Below are positions 27,576 to 36,936 of a stretch of DNA of 64,000 nt, in pieces. The stretch comes from Rhodalgimonas zhirmunskyi (GTDB lineage: Bacteria > Pseudomonadota > Alphaproteobacteria > Rhodobacterales > Rhodobacteraceae), in assembly GCA_030848925.1 (NCBI GenBank), contig JANFFA010000002.1:372001-436000 (forward strand). Direction: 5' to 3'. The notes beneath the pieces are model-generated. The model did no database searches, had not been told where the DNA came from, and saw nothing but the letters and a program-made list of their open reading frames with translations. Within the stretch, counting starts at the first letter, position 1. The number at the start of each line of letters is the position of its first letter. The position numbers and the translations under genes are program-made.

Positions 27576-28810
27576 GTGAACAGCCCCCGGCGACGCCGAC
27601 GATCAGCATCGTGATCGTCAGCCGGGGGCGACCCGAAAGCCTTGGCTGGTGCCTGACCGGGATTGCCGGGCTGTTTTACGCGAATTTCGAGGTTGTCGTC
27701 GTGGCCTGCCCGGATGGCGCGGCGGTGGCGCGGGCGCGGATGGGCGAACGGATCAAGCTGGTCGAGTTTGACGAGGCCAATATCGCGGCGGCGCGCAACC
27801 TTGGGATTGCGCAGGCGGCGGGCGAGATCGTGGCCTTTATCGACGACGATGCCGTGCCCGAGCCGACATGGCTCGATCATCTGGTGCGCGCCTTCGAAGA
27901 TCGCGGCGTTGCGGCGGCGGGCGGGTTCGTGCGCGGGCGCAACGGAATTTCGTTTCAATGGAAAGCACGCGAGGTGGATTCCTGTGGACGGGCCACGCCG
28001 CTTGAAGTGGTGGACGGGGTTGCGCGTCCGGGTCCGGGGCGGGTGGTGAAGACAGAAGGCACGAACATGGCGGTGCGGCGAGATATTCTGGCCGCGCTGG
28101 GCGGGTTCGATCCGGGCTATCGCTTTTACCTTGATGAGACCGATTTGAACCTGCGGCTGGCCGCGGCGGGGCATCGGACCGCAATTGTGCCGGAGGCAGA
28201 GGTGCATCACGCCTATGCCGCCAGCATACGGCGGCGAACGGATCGTGCCGTGACTGACCTCTCTGATATTGGCGCGAGCACGACCTATTTCCTGCGGCGT
28301 CATTGCCCCGAGGAGGACCACGCGGCGCGGCGACAGGAGGTTTTTCGCGAACAGCAGGCACGGGTGTTCGGCCAGATGCGCAAACGGATGATTTCGCGCG
28401 ACGCGGCCGGGCAGTTGATGGAAGGTCTGGTGCAGGGCTTCGAAGAAGGTCTGATCCGCGTGCTGGCGCCGCTTGCGCCGCTGCCCGAAGCGCAGGCGCC
28501 TTTTCGCCGCTTCGCCCCCTGCCCCGGACCTGCCGTAACGCTGGCCGGGCGGCCATGGCAGGCCGCTGCGCTAAGGCGGGAAGCGGCAGAGCGGGCAAAG
28601 CAGGGCGAGAGTGTTTCGCTTTACATTTTTTCGCCGACGACGCTTTATCATCGGGTGCAGTTCACGAACGCAGGCTATTGGGAGCAATCCGGCGGTTTGT
28701 TTGGGCGCAGCGAGCGGCATGGCCCGCTGATCCGGATGGTCAGCTTTCGCCGCCGTTTGGCCCAGGAAACAGAGCGCACGGCGGGTGTTCGAAAACTGCT
28801 AACAGAATAG
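27572..28810 (+). CDS. Family 2 glycosyltransferase
   Basis: A 412-residue enzyme whose first 240 residues form a GT-A fold: 'ISIVIVSRGRPESLGWCLTGI' at the N-terminus, the DxD-type metal site in 'IVAFIDDDAVPEPTWLDHLV', and 'GTNMAVRRDILAALGGFDPGYRFYLDETDLNLRLAAAG', the typical acceptor-side motif. No membrane helix is evident, so it acts in the cytoplasm on lipid-linked or nucleotide-activated acceptors. The C-terminal 170 residues are less conserved. It overlaps cysQ by 4 bp. The sugar it transfers cannot be read from sequence. Confidence 0.88.
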   Translation: MSEQPPATPTISIVIVSRGRPESLGWCLTGIAGLFYANFEVVVVACPDGAAVARARMGERIKLVEFDEANIAAARNLGIAQAAGEIVAFIDDDAVPEPTWLDHLVRAFEDRGVAAAGGFVRGRNGISFQWKAREVDSCGRATPLEVVDGVARPGPGRVVKTEGTNMAVRRDILAALGGFDPGYRFYLDETDLNLRLAAAGHRTAIVPEAEVHHAYAASIRRRTDRAVTDLSDIGASTTYFLRRHCPEEDHAARRQEVFREQQARVFGQMRKRMISRDAAGQLMEGLVQGFEEGLIRVLAPLAPLPEAQAPFRRFAPCPGPAVTLAGRPWQAAALRREAAERAKQGESVSLYIFSPTTLYHRVQFTNAGYWEQSGGLFGRSERHGPLIRMVSFRRRLAQETERTAGVRKLLTE

Positions 28811-28953
28811 ACACACTGTCCATTTTAGAGACATGTTTGAGCTTCAACCGGGAGTTTGATATTGTTTCCATAGATCAATTTGACATAGTCCAGTCGCATT
28901 CACCGGCTAGTGAGCGCATCGGGTCGCAAGACAGCAAGCTTTAAGGGCAGATT

Positions 28954-29847
28954 ATGAAGAGAAAAGTTACAAAAGCCATTTTTCCTGTTGCGGGTCTTGG
29001 GACTCGATTTCTTCCCGCGACGAAATCTGTGCCGAAGGAAATCATGACCTTGGTCGACCGGCCGCTTATTCAATATGCCATCGATGAGGCCCGGGCGGCG
29101 GGCATCAAGGAATTCATCTTCGTGACCTCGCGCGGGAAAAGCGCGCTTGAGGACTATTTCGACCATTCGCCCGTGCTGGAAGCCGAACTGCGCCGCAAGA
29201 ACAAGACGGACCTGATGCAGGTCTTGAAGGACACCAACATGGAATCCGGCGCGATTGCCTATATCCGCCAGCACAAAGCGCTGGGCCTTGGCCATGCGGT
29301 GTGGTGTGCGCGCCGGCTTATTGCCAACGAGCCTTTTGCCGTGATCCTGCCCGATGACGTGATCGCCGCCGAGAAGCCCTGCCTTCAGCAGATGGTTGAA
29401 GCCTATGAGGAAAACCCCGGCTGCATGGTCGCCGCGATGGAAGTCGCCCCGGAGCGGACAAGCGCCTATGGCGTGTTGGATGTGAAGGAATCGAACGGGC
29501 CGCTGATTTCGGTCAAGGGGATGGTGGAGAAACCCAAGCAGGAAGACGCGCCGTCGAACCTTGCGGTAATCGGCCGGTACATCCTGACCCCTGACGTGAT
29601 GCGCCACCTCAACAAGCGGGAAACCGGCGCCGGCGGCGAGATTCAGTTGACCGATGCTATTGACGCCGAGATCGCCGCGGAACGCCCGGTTTATGGCTAT
29701 CGCTTTAACGGTCAGCGGTTTGACTGTGGCTCGAAAGCGGGCTTTTTGCAGGCGACCGTTTCTTTCGGGTTGGCGCGCGAAGAGCTGCATGACAGCCTGA
29801 TGGAATACATTCAGGATATCGTTCACGCCGACAAGGCCGCGCAGTAA
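28954..29847 (+). CDS. galU: UTP-glucose-1-phosphate uridylyltransferase
   Basis: GalU makes UDP-glucose for polysaccharide synthesis. The 297-residue protein has the nucleotide-binding GLGTRFLPATKSVPKEIM signature near residue 12, 'LVDRPLIQYAIDEARAAGI', 'GLGHAVWCAR' and 'VILPDDVIA', and the late motif 'GYRFNGQRFDCGSKAGFLQATV'. A perfect TTGACA at 28880-28885 lies upstream, though the matching -10 is weak, so this may have its own promoter. It is 12 bp ahead of galE. Confidence 0.97.
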   Translation: MKRKVTKAIFPVAGLGTRFLPATKSVPKEIMTLVDRPLIQYAIDEARAAGIKEFIFVTSRGKSALEDYFDHSPVLEAELRRKNKTDLMQVLKDTNMESGAIAYIRQHKALGLGHAVWCARRLIANEPFAVILPDDVIAAEKPCLQQMVEAYEENPGCMVAAMEVAPERTSAYGVLDVKESNGPLISVKGMVEKPKQEDAPSNLAVIGRYILTPDVMRHLNKRETGAGGEIQLTDAIDAEIAAERPVYGYRFNGQRFDCGSKAGFLQATVSFGLAREELHDSLMEYIQDIVHADKAAQ

Positions 29848-29859
29848 GGATCGTCGAAT

Positions 29860-30843
29860 ATGCAGAAGGTTCTCGTGACCGGTGGTGCGGGCTATATCGG
29901 CTCGCACGCGTGCAAGGCACTGAAAGCAGCCGGGTTCGAACCCGTTACCTTTGACAACCTGAGAACCGGGTGGCGCGAAGCCGTCAAGTTCGGCACGCTG
30001 GAGGAAGGCGACCTGCTGGACCGGGCGCGGCTGGACGAGGTGTTCGCCAAGCACAAGCCTGTGGCCGTGATGCATTTCGCGGCGCTGAGCCAAGTGGGCG
30101 AAAGCGTGCAGGAGCCCGGGCTTTACTGGCGCAACAACACGGGCGGCTCACAGAACCTGATCGAGGCGATGATCGCTGCCGATTGCAAACGGATCGTGTT
30201 CAGCTCGACCTGTGCGACCTATGGCGATCAGGACAACGTGGTGCTTGACGAAGAGACGCCGCAGTTTCCGATCAATGCCTATGGCAAGTCCAAGCGCGCC
30301 ATCGAAGAGATGCTGGAAGATTTCGGCGTCAGCGACGGGATCGAGGCGGTGATTTTCCGCTATTTCAATGTGGCCGGTGCGGACCCCGAAGCCGAGGTCG
30401 GTGAATTCCACCGCCCCGAGACGCATCTTATCCCGCTGATTTTGGACGCGATTGACGGCAAGCGCGCGGCGCTGACCGTATTCGGCGAGGATTACGACAC
30501 GCCCGACGGCACCTGTATCCGCGACTATGTGCATGTGATGGATCTGGTCGATGCGCATGTTCTGGGTTTGCGGCGCCTGTTGTCGGGGGATGGCGGGCGT
30601 ATCTTTAACCTTGGCACCGGCAAGGGGTTTTCGGTGCGCGAGGTGATGGACGTGGCCGAGCGCGTCACCGGCACCCCGGTGCCGCACGACGTTGGCGCAC
30701 GGCGCGCAGGCGATTGCACCAAGCTTGTCTCGGGCTCGGAGCGGGCGGTGACAGAGCTGGGCTGGCGGCCCGAACGCTCGACGCTAGAGCAGATGGTTGA
30801 GGATGCCTGGCGCTGGCACAAAACCGGGCATTATGACAGCTAA
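29860..30843 (+). CDS. galE: UDP-glucose 4-epimerase
   Basis: GalE interconverts UDP-glucose and UDP-galactose. The 327-residue short-chain dehydrogenase fold shows the NAD site VTGGAGYIGSHACKAL, the serine of 'VFSSTCATYGDQ', the catalytic Y-x3-K in 'INAYGKSKRAIEEML', and 'RYFNVAGADPEAEVGE'. 'DGTCIRDYVHVMDLVDAHVLGL' and 'NLGTGKGFSVREV' complete the family pattern. It sits 12 bp after galU, and its last 11 bases overlap the start of the next glycosyltransferase, so the three are one operon. Confidence 0.97.
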   Translation: MQKVLVTGGAGYIGSHACKALKAAGFEPVTFDNLRTGWREAVKFGTLEEGDLLDRARLDEVFAKHKPVAVMHFAALSQVGESVQEPGLYWRNNTGGSQNLIEAMIAADCKRIVFSSTCATYGDQDNVVLDEETPQFPINAYGKSKRAIEEMLEDFGVSDGIEAVIFRYFNVAGADPEAEVGEFHRPETHLIPLILDAIDGKRAALTVFGEDYDTPDGTCIRDYVHVMDLVDAHVLGLRRLLSGDGGRIFNLGTGKGFSVREVMDVAERVTGTPVPHDVGARRAGDCTKLVSGSERAVTELGWRPERSTLEQMVEDAWRWHKTGHYDS

Positions 30844-32071
30844 CGCGCGGCTGCTTGACCTGAGCCGGATTATCAGCCGGGCAGGCAAGACCCTGACAGG
30901 GGTGGACCGGGTAGAACTGGCCTATCTCAAGGCGTTGATCGCGCAAGACACACCGTGTTTCGGGCTTGTGAAAACCTCGGTGGGGTTCATCCTGCTGGAT
31001 CGCGAGGGGATGCGCGGCATCGCCCGGCGCGCCGAGGAGGAAGAGCCCTGGGGCAAGGCCGACCGGCTGAGCCGGGTGTTTCGCAAGCTGGACGACAGCG
31101 CACGGCGCGGACAGTCCGACGCACGCCGCCTTGCCATGGCACGCACACACCGGCGCGGCCTTGGCAAGATGCTGGCGCGGCACCTGCCGGAGGGGAGTTC
31201 ATACCTTAACGTCGGGCATAGCAACCTGAGCGACCGGGTGCTGCATTCGGTCAAGCATGGTGCCAAGGCGCGGATCGCGGTGATGATCCATGACGCGATC
31301 CCGCTGGATCATCCGCTGTATCAGACGCCGGTTTCGGTCGAGCGGTTTCGCGATATCCTTGGCCGGGTCAGGGCGATGGCCGATCTGGTGATCTATAATT
31401 CGCAAGCCACGCGCCGCGCCGTCGAAGGGCATATGCGGCACATGGGCGACAAGATTCCCCAAGGGGTCGTGGCGCATCTTGGGGTGGATTTGCCCGCGTC
31501 CACGCCCGGCGACCTGCCCAAGGGTTTGCCGCCCGAGGGGCCTTATTTCGTAAGCGTGGGCACGATCGAGCCGCGCAAGAACCATGCCCTGTTGATCGAC
31601 ATCTGGGAACGGCTGGTGAAACAGACGCCGCCGCAGGAGATGCCGCATCTGGTGATTTGCGGCACGCGCGGCTGGATGAACGAGGAAGTTTTCTTTCGGC
31701 TCGACCGCTCGGCGTTGATGGGGGAATTCGTGCATGAATATGCCGACCTGTCGGACGGGGCCGTCGCGGCGCTGTTGGAGGGGGCAAGCGGCGCGCTTTA
31801 TCCCAGCTTTGCTGAGGGCTATGGCCTACCGATGATCGAGGCGGCGGCGCGGGGTGTTCCGGTGGTCTGTGCCGAACTGCCTGTTTTTGGGGAACTTCTG
31901 AAAGATTACCCCATTTACGCAAGCCTGAAGGACAGCTATCTTTGGCAAAGAAGAATAACGAGCCTTGCGGGCATCGGACGGGCAAAACGGGCGGATGGAC
32001 CTAAGCGGGAAACACCGCTGACACCGCCGACATGGGACGATCATTTCAACGTCATCTTAAAGTTGACCTGA
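30833..32071 (+). CDS. Family 4 (group 1) glycosyltransferase
   Basis: A 412-residue GT-B enzyme. The N-terminal half has 'LLDLSRIISRAGKTLTGVDRVELAYL', a motif seen in mannosyltransferase-like GT4 proteins of capsule clusters. The C-terminal half has 'YFVSVGTIEPRKNHALLIDIWERL', 'LVICGTRGW' and the donor-site E-x7-E in 'PSFAEGYGLPMIEAAARGVPVV'. The ATG at 30833 overlaps the galE stop by 11 bp; a start 12 codons earlier is possible but would overlap galE more. Substrate unknown. A weak hydrophobic character and no signal peptide indicate a cytoplasmic or peripheral membrane enzyme. Confidence 0.87.
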   Translation: MTANARLLDLSRIISRAGKTLTGVDRVELAYLKALIAQDTPCFGLVKTSVGFILLDREGMRGIARRAEEEEPWGKADRLSRVFRKLDDSARRGQSDARRLAMARTHRRGLGKMLARHLPEGSSYLNVGHSNLSDRVLHSVKHGAKARIAVMIHDAIPLDHPLYQTPVSVERFRDILGRVRAMADLVIYNSQATRRAVEGHMRHMGDKIPQGVVAHLGVDLPASTPGDLPKGLPPEGPYFVSVGTIEPRKNHALLIDIWERLVKQTPPQEMPHLVICGTRGWMNEEVFFRLDRSALMGEFVHEYADLSDGAVAALLEGASGALYPSFAEGYGLPMIEAAARGVPVVCAELPVFGELLKDYPIYASLKDSYLWQRRITSLAGIGRAKRADGPKRETPLTPPTWDDHFNVILKLT

Positions 32072-32119
32072 TAGGCCCAGCCACATCCGACACAGCCCAA
32101 GGGGCAAAGAGGAACGAGT

Positions 32120-33130
32120 TTGGGCGCATTCCAGTCATATCGGCTGAGGTTGCAGCGCAAGCGGTGGCTTATCCGTGCCTTCCGCAAGCGCCGCGAATTG
32201 CGTGCTATTGCCGATCGTACCGATCAGATCCGGCGCGATGATATCCTTCTCTTCTCGACCCAGCGCAACGAGAAGATCCGCCTGCCTTACTTCTTGCAGT
32301 ATTACCGTGACATGGGCGTGAACCACTTCCTGATCGTGGACAACGACAGTGATGATGGCAGCCTTGAATACCTGATGAAGCAGTCGGATGTTTCGGTCTG
32401 GTACACATCGAAAAGTTATAAGCGCAGCCGGTTCGGCGTGGATTGGCTAAACTGGCTGCAATACAAATACGCGCCGGGGCACTGGGCGCTGACCGTCGAT
32501 CCGGATGAATTCCTGATTTATCCGTTTTGCGACACCCGGCCGTTGCGGGCGCTGACCGATTGGCTGGACGCCAGTTCGATCAAGTCTTTCAGCGCGATGT
32601 TGCTGGACATGTATCCCAAGGGCCGGATCGATCAGCAGCCCTATCGCGAGGGGCAGGACCCGATCGAGATCACCAGTTGGTTCGACGCGGGCAACTATTC
32701 GATCCAGCGCAATGGCCGGTTCGGCAACCTGTGGATTCAGGGCGGGCCGCGCAGCCGGATGTTTTTCCGCGACACGCCCGAGGCGGCGCCGGCGCTGAAC
32801 AAGGTGCCACTGGTCAAGTGGGAGAAGAAATACGCCTATGTCAGCTCGACCCACATGATTTTGCCGCGCGGCCTGAACCTCGTTTACGACGAGTGGGGCG
32901 GCGAAAAGGCGAGCGGGGTTCTGCTGCACACAAAGTTCCTTGATACCTTTACCCAGAAGGCCAATGAGGAGCTTGAGCGCAAACAGCATTACGCGGCGAG
33001 CATCGAATACAAGGCCTATGCCGAAAGCCTGCGTGAGAACCCCGATCTTTGGTGCAAGTGGAGCGAGAAATACATCAACTGGCGCCAACTTGAGATCCTT
33101 GGGCTGATGTCGAAGGGGAACTGGGCCTGA
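32120..33130 (+). CDS. Glycosyltransferase family 2/92-like protein
   Basis: A 336-residue protein with 'LLFSTQRNEKIRLPYFLQYYRDMGVNHFLIVDNDSDDGS' (about 42-80), the hallmark of the GT92-like 'glycosyltransferase family 2' group, and the metal site 'WALTVDPDEFLIYP' (about 113-126). The N-terminus is strongly basic (RLRLQRKRWLIRAFRKRRELR), perhaps a membrane-surface anchor. The start is TTG at 32120 with AGAGGA upstream; no better ATG lies near. Its stop and the next start share one base (TGATG). Acceptor and donor are unknown. Confidence 0.8.
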   Translation: MGAFQSYRLRLQRKRWLIRAFRKRRELRAIADRTDQIRRDDILLFSTQRNEKIRLPYFLQYYRDMGVNHFLIVDNDSDDGSLEYLMKQSDVSVWYTSKSYKRSRFGVDWLNWLQYKYAPGHWALTVDPDEFLIYPFCDTRPLRALTDWLDASSIKSFSAMLLDMYPKGRIDQQPYREGQDPIEITSWFDAGNYSIQRNGRFGNLWIQGGPRSRMFFRDTPEAAPALNKVPLVKWEKKYAYVSSTHMILPRGLNLVYDEWGGEKASGVLLHTKFLDTFTQKANEELERKQHYAASIEYKAYAESLRENPDLWCKWSEKYINWRQLEILGLMSKGNWA

Positions 33131-34881
33131 TGTCGGGGAATGTGGGCATTGTCATGCTGGTGCATACCGCGCTGCACCGGGCCGAACAGGTGGCCCGGCA
33201 TTGGCATGCGGCGGGTTGCCCGGTGGTGATCCATTGCGACAAGAGCACACGGCGCGAAGATTGGCGGCGGTTTCGCGATGCGCTGTCCGAGCTTCCGAAT
33301 GTCAGGTTCTCGACCCGGCACAAATGCGAATGGGGCACATGGGGCATCGTCGCCGCGACACAGGAGGCGAGCGAATTGATGCTGGCCGACTTCCCCGAGG
33401 TGCGGCATGTCTATCTTGCATCCGGGTCCTGCCTGCCGCTGCGCCCGGTGCGCGAATTGGTGGATTACCTCCAGGACCGGCCGCGCACCGATTTCATCGA
33501 AAGCGCCACCACGGCGGATGTGCCGTGGACCGTGGGCGGCCTTGACGAAGAGCGATTTACGCTGCGCTTCCCGTTTTCGTGGAAGACCAACCGGCATCTG
33601 TTCGACCGCTATGTCGCGCTACAACGCGCGGTGGGGTTCAAGCGCAAGATCCCGGCAGGCATCACCCCGCACATGGGAAGCCAGTGGTGGTGCCTGACCC
33701 GGCAGACGCTGAGCGCCATCCTCGAAGACCCGGAGCGGCCGACGTATGACCGGTATTTCCGCAAGGTCTGGATCCCCGACGAGAGTTATTTTCAGACGCT
33801 GGCGCGGCTTTATTCGACCAATATCGAGAGCCGCTCTCTGACGCTGTCCAAGTTCGACTTTCAGGGCAAGCCGCACATCTTTTACGACGACCACCTGCAG
33901 CTTTTGCGGCGGTCGGACTGTTTCGTGGCGCGCAAAATCTGGCCTCACGCCAGCCTGCTTTACGAGAGTTTCCTCGAAGGTAAGCATGGCGCGCTGAACC
34001 GGACGGAGCCGAACCCCGGCAAGATCGACCGGATCTTCTCCAAGGCGGTAGAGCGGCGGACGCGCGGGCGGCCGGGCCTTTACATGCATTCGCGCTTTCC
34101 CAACGAGGGGTGGGACAACGGTGTGACCTGTGCGCGATATTCGGTTTTCCAAGGCTTTACCGAGTTGTTCGAAGATTTCGAGCCGTGGCTAGCCAAGGCG
34201 ACGGGCGCGCGGGTGCATGGCCACCTGTTTCACCCCGACCGGGTGGAATACGAGGGCGGGCAGAGCGTGATCAACGGGGCGATGTGCGACAGCGCGGCGA
34301 TCCGCGATTACAACGCCAAGGCCTTTCTCACCTCGCTGATCTGGAACACGCGGGGCGAATGGCAGGCGTTTCAGCTTGGGCCGGGGGATGTGCTTGGCAA
34401 GCCGCTGCCCGAGGGGGTGGTGTCCGAGCAGAAGACGCCACAGGACCTGAGTTGGCTATTGGCGCGCGATCCGAATGCGCAGATCAGCGTGATTTCGGGG
34501 GCGTGGGCGGTGCCGCTGTTCAAATCGAACCGGAATTTTGCCGACATCCGCAAGGAAGCGGCGATGCTGCAAAAGATCGAGGGAGAGTTCCTTGACGTGC
34601 TGCGCAGCCCCTATTCCAAGGCGCGCATCCGGATCTGGACCATGGCGGATTTCATCGAAAGCCCGATGGAGCCGTTGCAGACGGTCATCGACGAGATCGG
34701 CCACAACACCCTGCGCCGCCTGACCGAAGCGCCGAAGATGGCGGACCTGACCGGATTTGGCCAGTTCTTGCAGAACCTCAAGAACCAAGGGATGCACCCT
34801 TACCTGATGGGGGATTTCCCGGTGGTGCACGACCCGGTGGGCATGCAGACGCGGCCGCGCAAGCCCTATCTGGTGCAGTGA
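33130..34881 (+). CDS. GT14 (core-2/I-branching) glycosyltransferase with extra C-terminal domain
   Basis: The 583-residue protein opens with a GT14 domain (about 1-250), as in beta-1,6-N-acetylglucosaminyltransferases: 'GIVMLVHTALHRAEQVARHW', 'WGTWGIVAATQEA', 'VYLASGSCLPLRPVREL' and 'MGSQWWCLTRQTLSAIL', followed by 'KVWIPDESYFQTL'. The remaining 330 residues do not resemble GT14 and include 'LYMHSRFPNEGWDNGVTCARYSVF' and 'HLFHPDRVEYEGG'. This long two-part layout is seen in Rhodobacterales proteins labelled DUF5927/DUF5928. It is coupled to the previous gene and stands 91 bp before the sulfotransferase-like gene. Confidence 0.78.
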   Translation: MSGNVGIVMLVHTALHRAEQVARHWHAAGCPVVIHCDKSTRREDWRRFRDALSELPNVRFSTRHKCEWGTWGIVAATQEASELMLADFPEVRHVYLASGSCLPLRPVRELVDYLQDRPRTDFIESATTADVPWTVGGLDEERFTLRFPFSWKTNRHLFDRYVALQRAVGFKRKIPAGITPHMGSQWWCLTRQTLSAILEDPERPTYDRYFRKVWIPDESYFQTLARLYSTNIESRSLTLSKFDFQGKPHIFYDDHLQLLRRSDCFVARKIWPHASLLYESFLEGKHGALNRTEPNPGKIDRIFSKAVERRTRGRPGLYMHSRFPNEGWDNGVTCARYSVFQGFTELFEDFEPWLAKATGARVHGHLFHPDRVEYEGGQSVINGAMCDSAAIRDYNAKAFLTSLIWNTRGEWQAFQLGPGDVLGKPLPEGVVSEQKTPQDLSWLLARDPNAQISVISGAWAVPLFKSNRNFADIRKEAAMLQKIEGEFLDVLRSPYSKARIRIWTMADFIESPMEPLQTVIDEIGHNTLRRLTEAPKMADLTGFGQFLQNLKNQGMHPYLMGDFPVVHDPVGMQTRPRKPYLVQ

Positions 34882-34972
34882 TGGAGGCGGGGAACACAGC
34901 CGCGCCGGGTTGCTCTTGTGGTCCGTTTCACGCTTCATTTCCACAGGCCCAAGAAAGACGGCAGCGAGTTAA

Positions 34973-36397
34973 ATGACCAAACCTTTCGATTACTTCGTCG
35001 TCTTTGCGGAAATGCGCACCGGATCGAATTTCCTTGAGGCGAACCTGAATGCCTTTCCGGGCATTTCCTGCGTGGGCGAGGCGTTCAATCCGCATTTCAT
35101 CGGCTACCCCAACCGCGAAGAGTGTTTGGGCGTGAGCGAGGAGCAGCGCAACCGCGATCCGATGGCGTTGATCCATGCGGTGAAACATGCGCAGGGCATC
35201 GCCGGGTTCCGGTTTTTCCACGACCACGATCAGCGCGTGTTGCAACCGATGCTGGACGATCCGCGCTGTGCCAAGATCATCCTGACGCGCAATCCGCTGG
35301 ACAGCTATGTCAGCTGGAAGATCGCGCAGGCGACGGGGCAATGGAAGCTGACCAACGTGGCCAAGCGCAAGGACGCGAAGGCGCGGTTCGACGGGCGCGA
35401 GTTCCGCGCCCATGTCGAGGCGCTTCAGGATTTCCAAGTGAGCCTGATGCGCGCCCTGCAAACCAGCGGGCAGACGGCGTTTTACGTGGCTTACGAGGAT
35501 TTGCAGGACGTCGGCGTGATGAATGGCATCGCCGCGTGGCTGGGCCAGCCGGATCGACTGGAAGAGCTGGACAAGAACCTGAAGCGGCAAAACCCCGAGC
35601 CGGTGACCGCGAAGGTCGAGAATTTGGGCGAGATGGAAAAGGCGCTGGCGGGCCTCGACCGGTTCAACCTGACCCGCACACCGAATTTTGAACCACGCAG
35701 GGGTGCGGGCCTGCCCTCGTTCGTGGCCTGTGCGCGCGCGCCGTTGCTGTTCCTGCCGATCCGATCAGGGCCGGAGGGCGCCGTACGCGCATGGATGGCC
35801 GCGCTTGACGGGGTGGGCGAGGACGCGCTTTTGAGCGACTTCAATCAGCGCAGCCTGCGAGAATGGATGCAAGCCGCCGAGGGGCATCGCAGTTTTACCG
35901 TGCTGCGGCACCCGGTGGCGCGGGCCTATAATGCGTTTTGTTCAAAGATCCTGACCACGGAAAAAGGCAGCTTTGCCGGTATTCGCCGCACCTTGCGCCG
36001 GGTGCATAAGCTTCCTGTGCCGGAAGGTGAGCCGGATGCCAGCTTTGGTCCCGATGAGACGCGGGCGGCGTTTCTTGTGTTTCTGGACTTCGTGAAGGCA
36101 AACCTTTCGGGGCAATCGAGCGTGCGCTGTGACAGCCATTGGGCAAGTCAGGCGGCAACGCTGCAAGCGATGGCGAGCTTTGCCATTCCCGATGTGATCC
36201 TGCGCGAGGATGAGATGGAGGCCGGGCTGGGCATTGCTGCGGCCTTTGTCGGGCGCGAAGCGCCGGGCGTGCAGGTCGAGCCGTTGGAGGGGAAAATCCC
36301 GCTAGAGCAGGTCTATGATGCCACGGTCGAAGCCGCCGCGCGCGAGGCCTATGCGCGCGACTACCAGATGTTCGGGTTTAGGGATTGGAAGGGCTGA
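34973..36397 (+). CDS. Two-domain sulfotransferase-like protein (NodH-like)
   Basis: The 474-residue protein appears to contain two sulfotransferase folds. The first (about 1-240) has the PAPS 5'-phosphosulfate loop 'AEMRTGSNFLEANLNAF' (13-29) and the 3'-phosphate motif 'ILTRNPLDSYVSWK' (103-116) with R106 and S111. The second (about 255-474) has 'VLRHPVARAYNAFCSKIL' (310-327), a good 3'-phosphate motif, but its expected phosphosulfate loop is the degenerate 'LPIRSGPEGAVRAW'. One active and one decayed or altered domain is likely. It ends the polysaccharide operon; with cysQ upstream it points to sulfation of the product. Confidence 0.75.
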   Translation: MTKPFDYFVVFAEMRTGSNFLEANLNAFPGISCVGEAFNPHFIGYPNREECLGVSEEQRNRDPMALIHAVKHAQGIAGFRFFHDHDQRVLQPMLDDPRCAKIILTRNPLDSYVSWKIAQATGQWKLTNVAKRKDAKARFDGREFRAHVEALQDFQVSLMRALQTSGQTAFYVAYEDLQDVGVMNGIAAWLGQPDRLEELDKNLKRQNPEPVTAKVENLGEMEKALAGLDRFNLTRTPNFEPRRGAGLPSFVACARAPLLFLPIRSGPEGAVRAWMAALDGVGEDALLSDFNQRSLREWMQAAEGHRSFTVLRHPVARAYNAFCSKILTTEKGSFAGIRRTLRRVHKLPVPEGEPDASFGPDETRAAFLVFLDFVKANLSGQSSVRCDSHWASQAATLQAMASFAIPDVILREDEMEAGLGIAAAFVGREAPGVQVEPLEGKIPLEQVYDATVEAAAREAYARDYQMFGFRDWKG

Positions 36398-36422
36398 AGC
36401 CCCGCGCCTGAGTTGCGGCGGC

Positions 36423-36887
36423 TTAGGCCGCCTTGGCGTTGTCGTCCTCGGTCAGGATGGTGTAGAGCGTCGCCGCGTCGTCATTGGCGCGCAGCTTCTG
36501 GCAGATCGCCTCGTTGCGCAGGGTGCGCGAGACGCGGGCCAGCGCCTTGAGGTGTTCGACGCCAGCCTCTTCGGGGGCGAACAGAGCGAAGGCGATATCC
36601 ACCGGCTGTCGGTCGACGCTGTCGAAACTGACCGGTTTTTCAAGCAAGACAAAAACGCCGCGCACCTCGTTGATTGAAGGCACGCGCGCATGTGGCAGGG
36701 CCACGCCATGGCCGACGCCAGTCGGGCCGAGGTTTTCGCGATCAAGCAAAGCCGCAACAACGACACCCGGATCCAGCCCATAGGCCGCATTGGCGATTTC
36801 GCCCAGCTCGTGGAAAAGGCGTTTCTTGCTCGAGGCGGATGCGATCACGCGCACCGCCTCGGGCTTGAGGATGGTTGTCATTTCCAT
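36423..36887 (-). CDS. ptsN: PTS IIA-like nitrogen regulatory protein PtsN
   Basis: PtsN (EIIA-Ntr) is the last phosphate acceptor of the nitrogen PTS relay. The 154-residue protein has 'VIASASSKKRLFHELGEIANAAYGL' and the phosphorylated histidine in 'GVGHGVALPHARVPSI' (the LPHAR histidine). It is full length. It follows hpf by 49 bp, the usual partner order. The classic rpoN gene is not present between lptB and hpf. Its stop lies only 25 bp from the convergent sulfotransferase stop. Confidence 0.95.
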   Translation of the reverse strand: MEMTTILKPEAVRVIASASSKKRLFHELGEIANAAYGLDPGVVVAALLDRENLGPTGVGHGVALPHARVPSINEVRGVFVLLEKPVSFDSVDRQPVDIAFALFAPEEAGVEHLKALARVSRTLRNEAICQKLRANDDAATLYTILTEDDNAKAA

Positions 36888-36936
36888 CAGTTTTTTACCG
36901 CTCCAACGGAAAGGGCATTAGCAGCCCCCATCCTTG

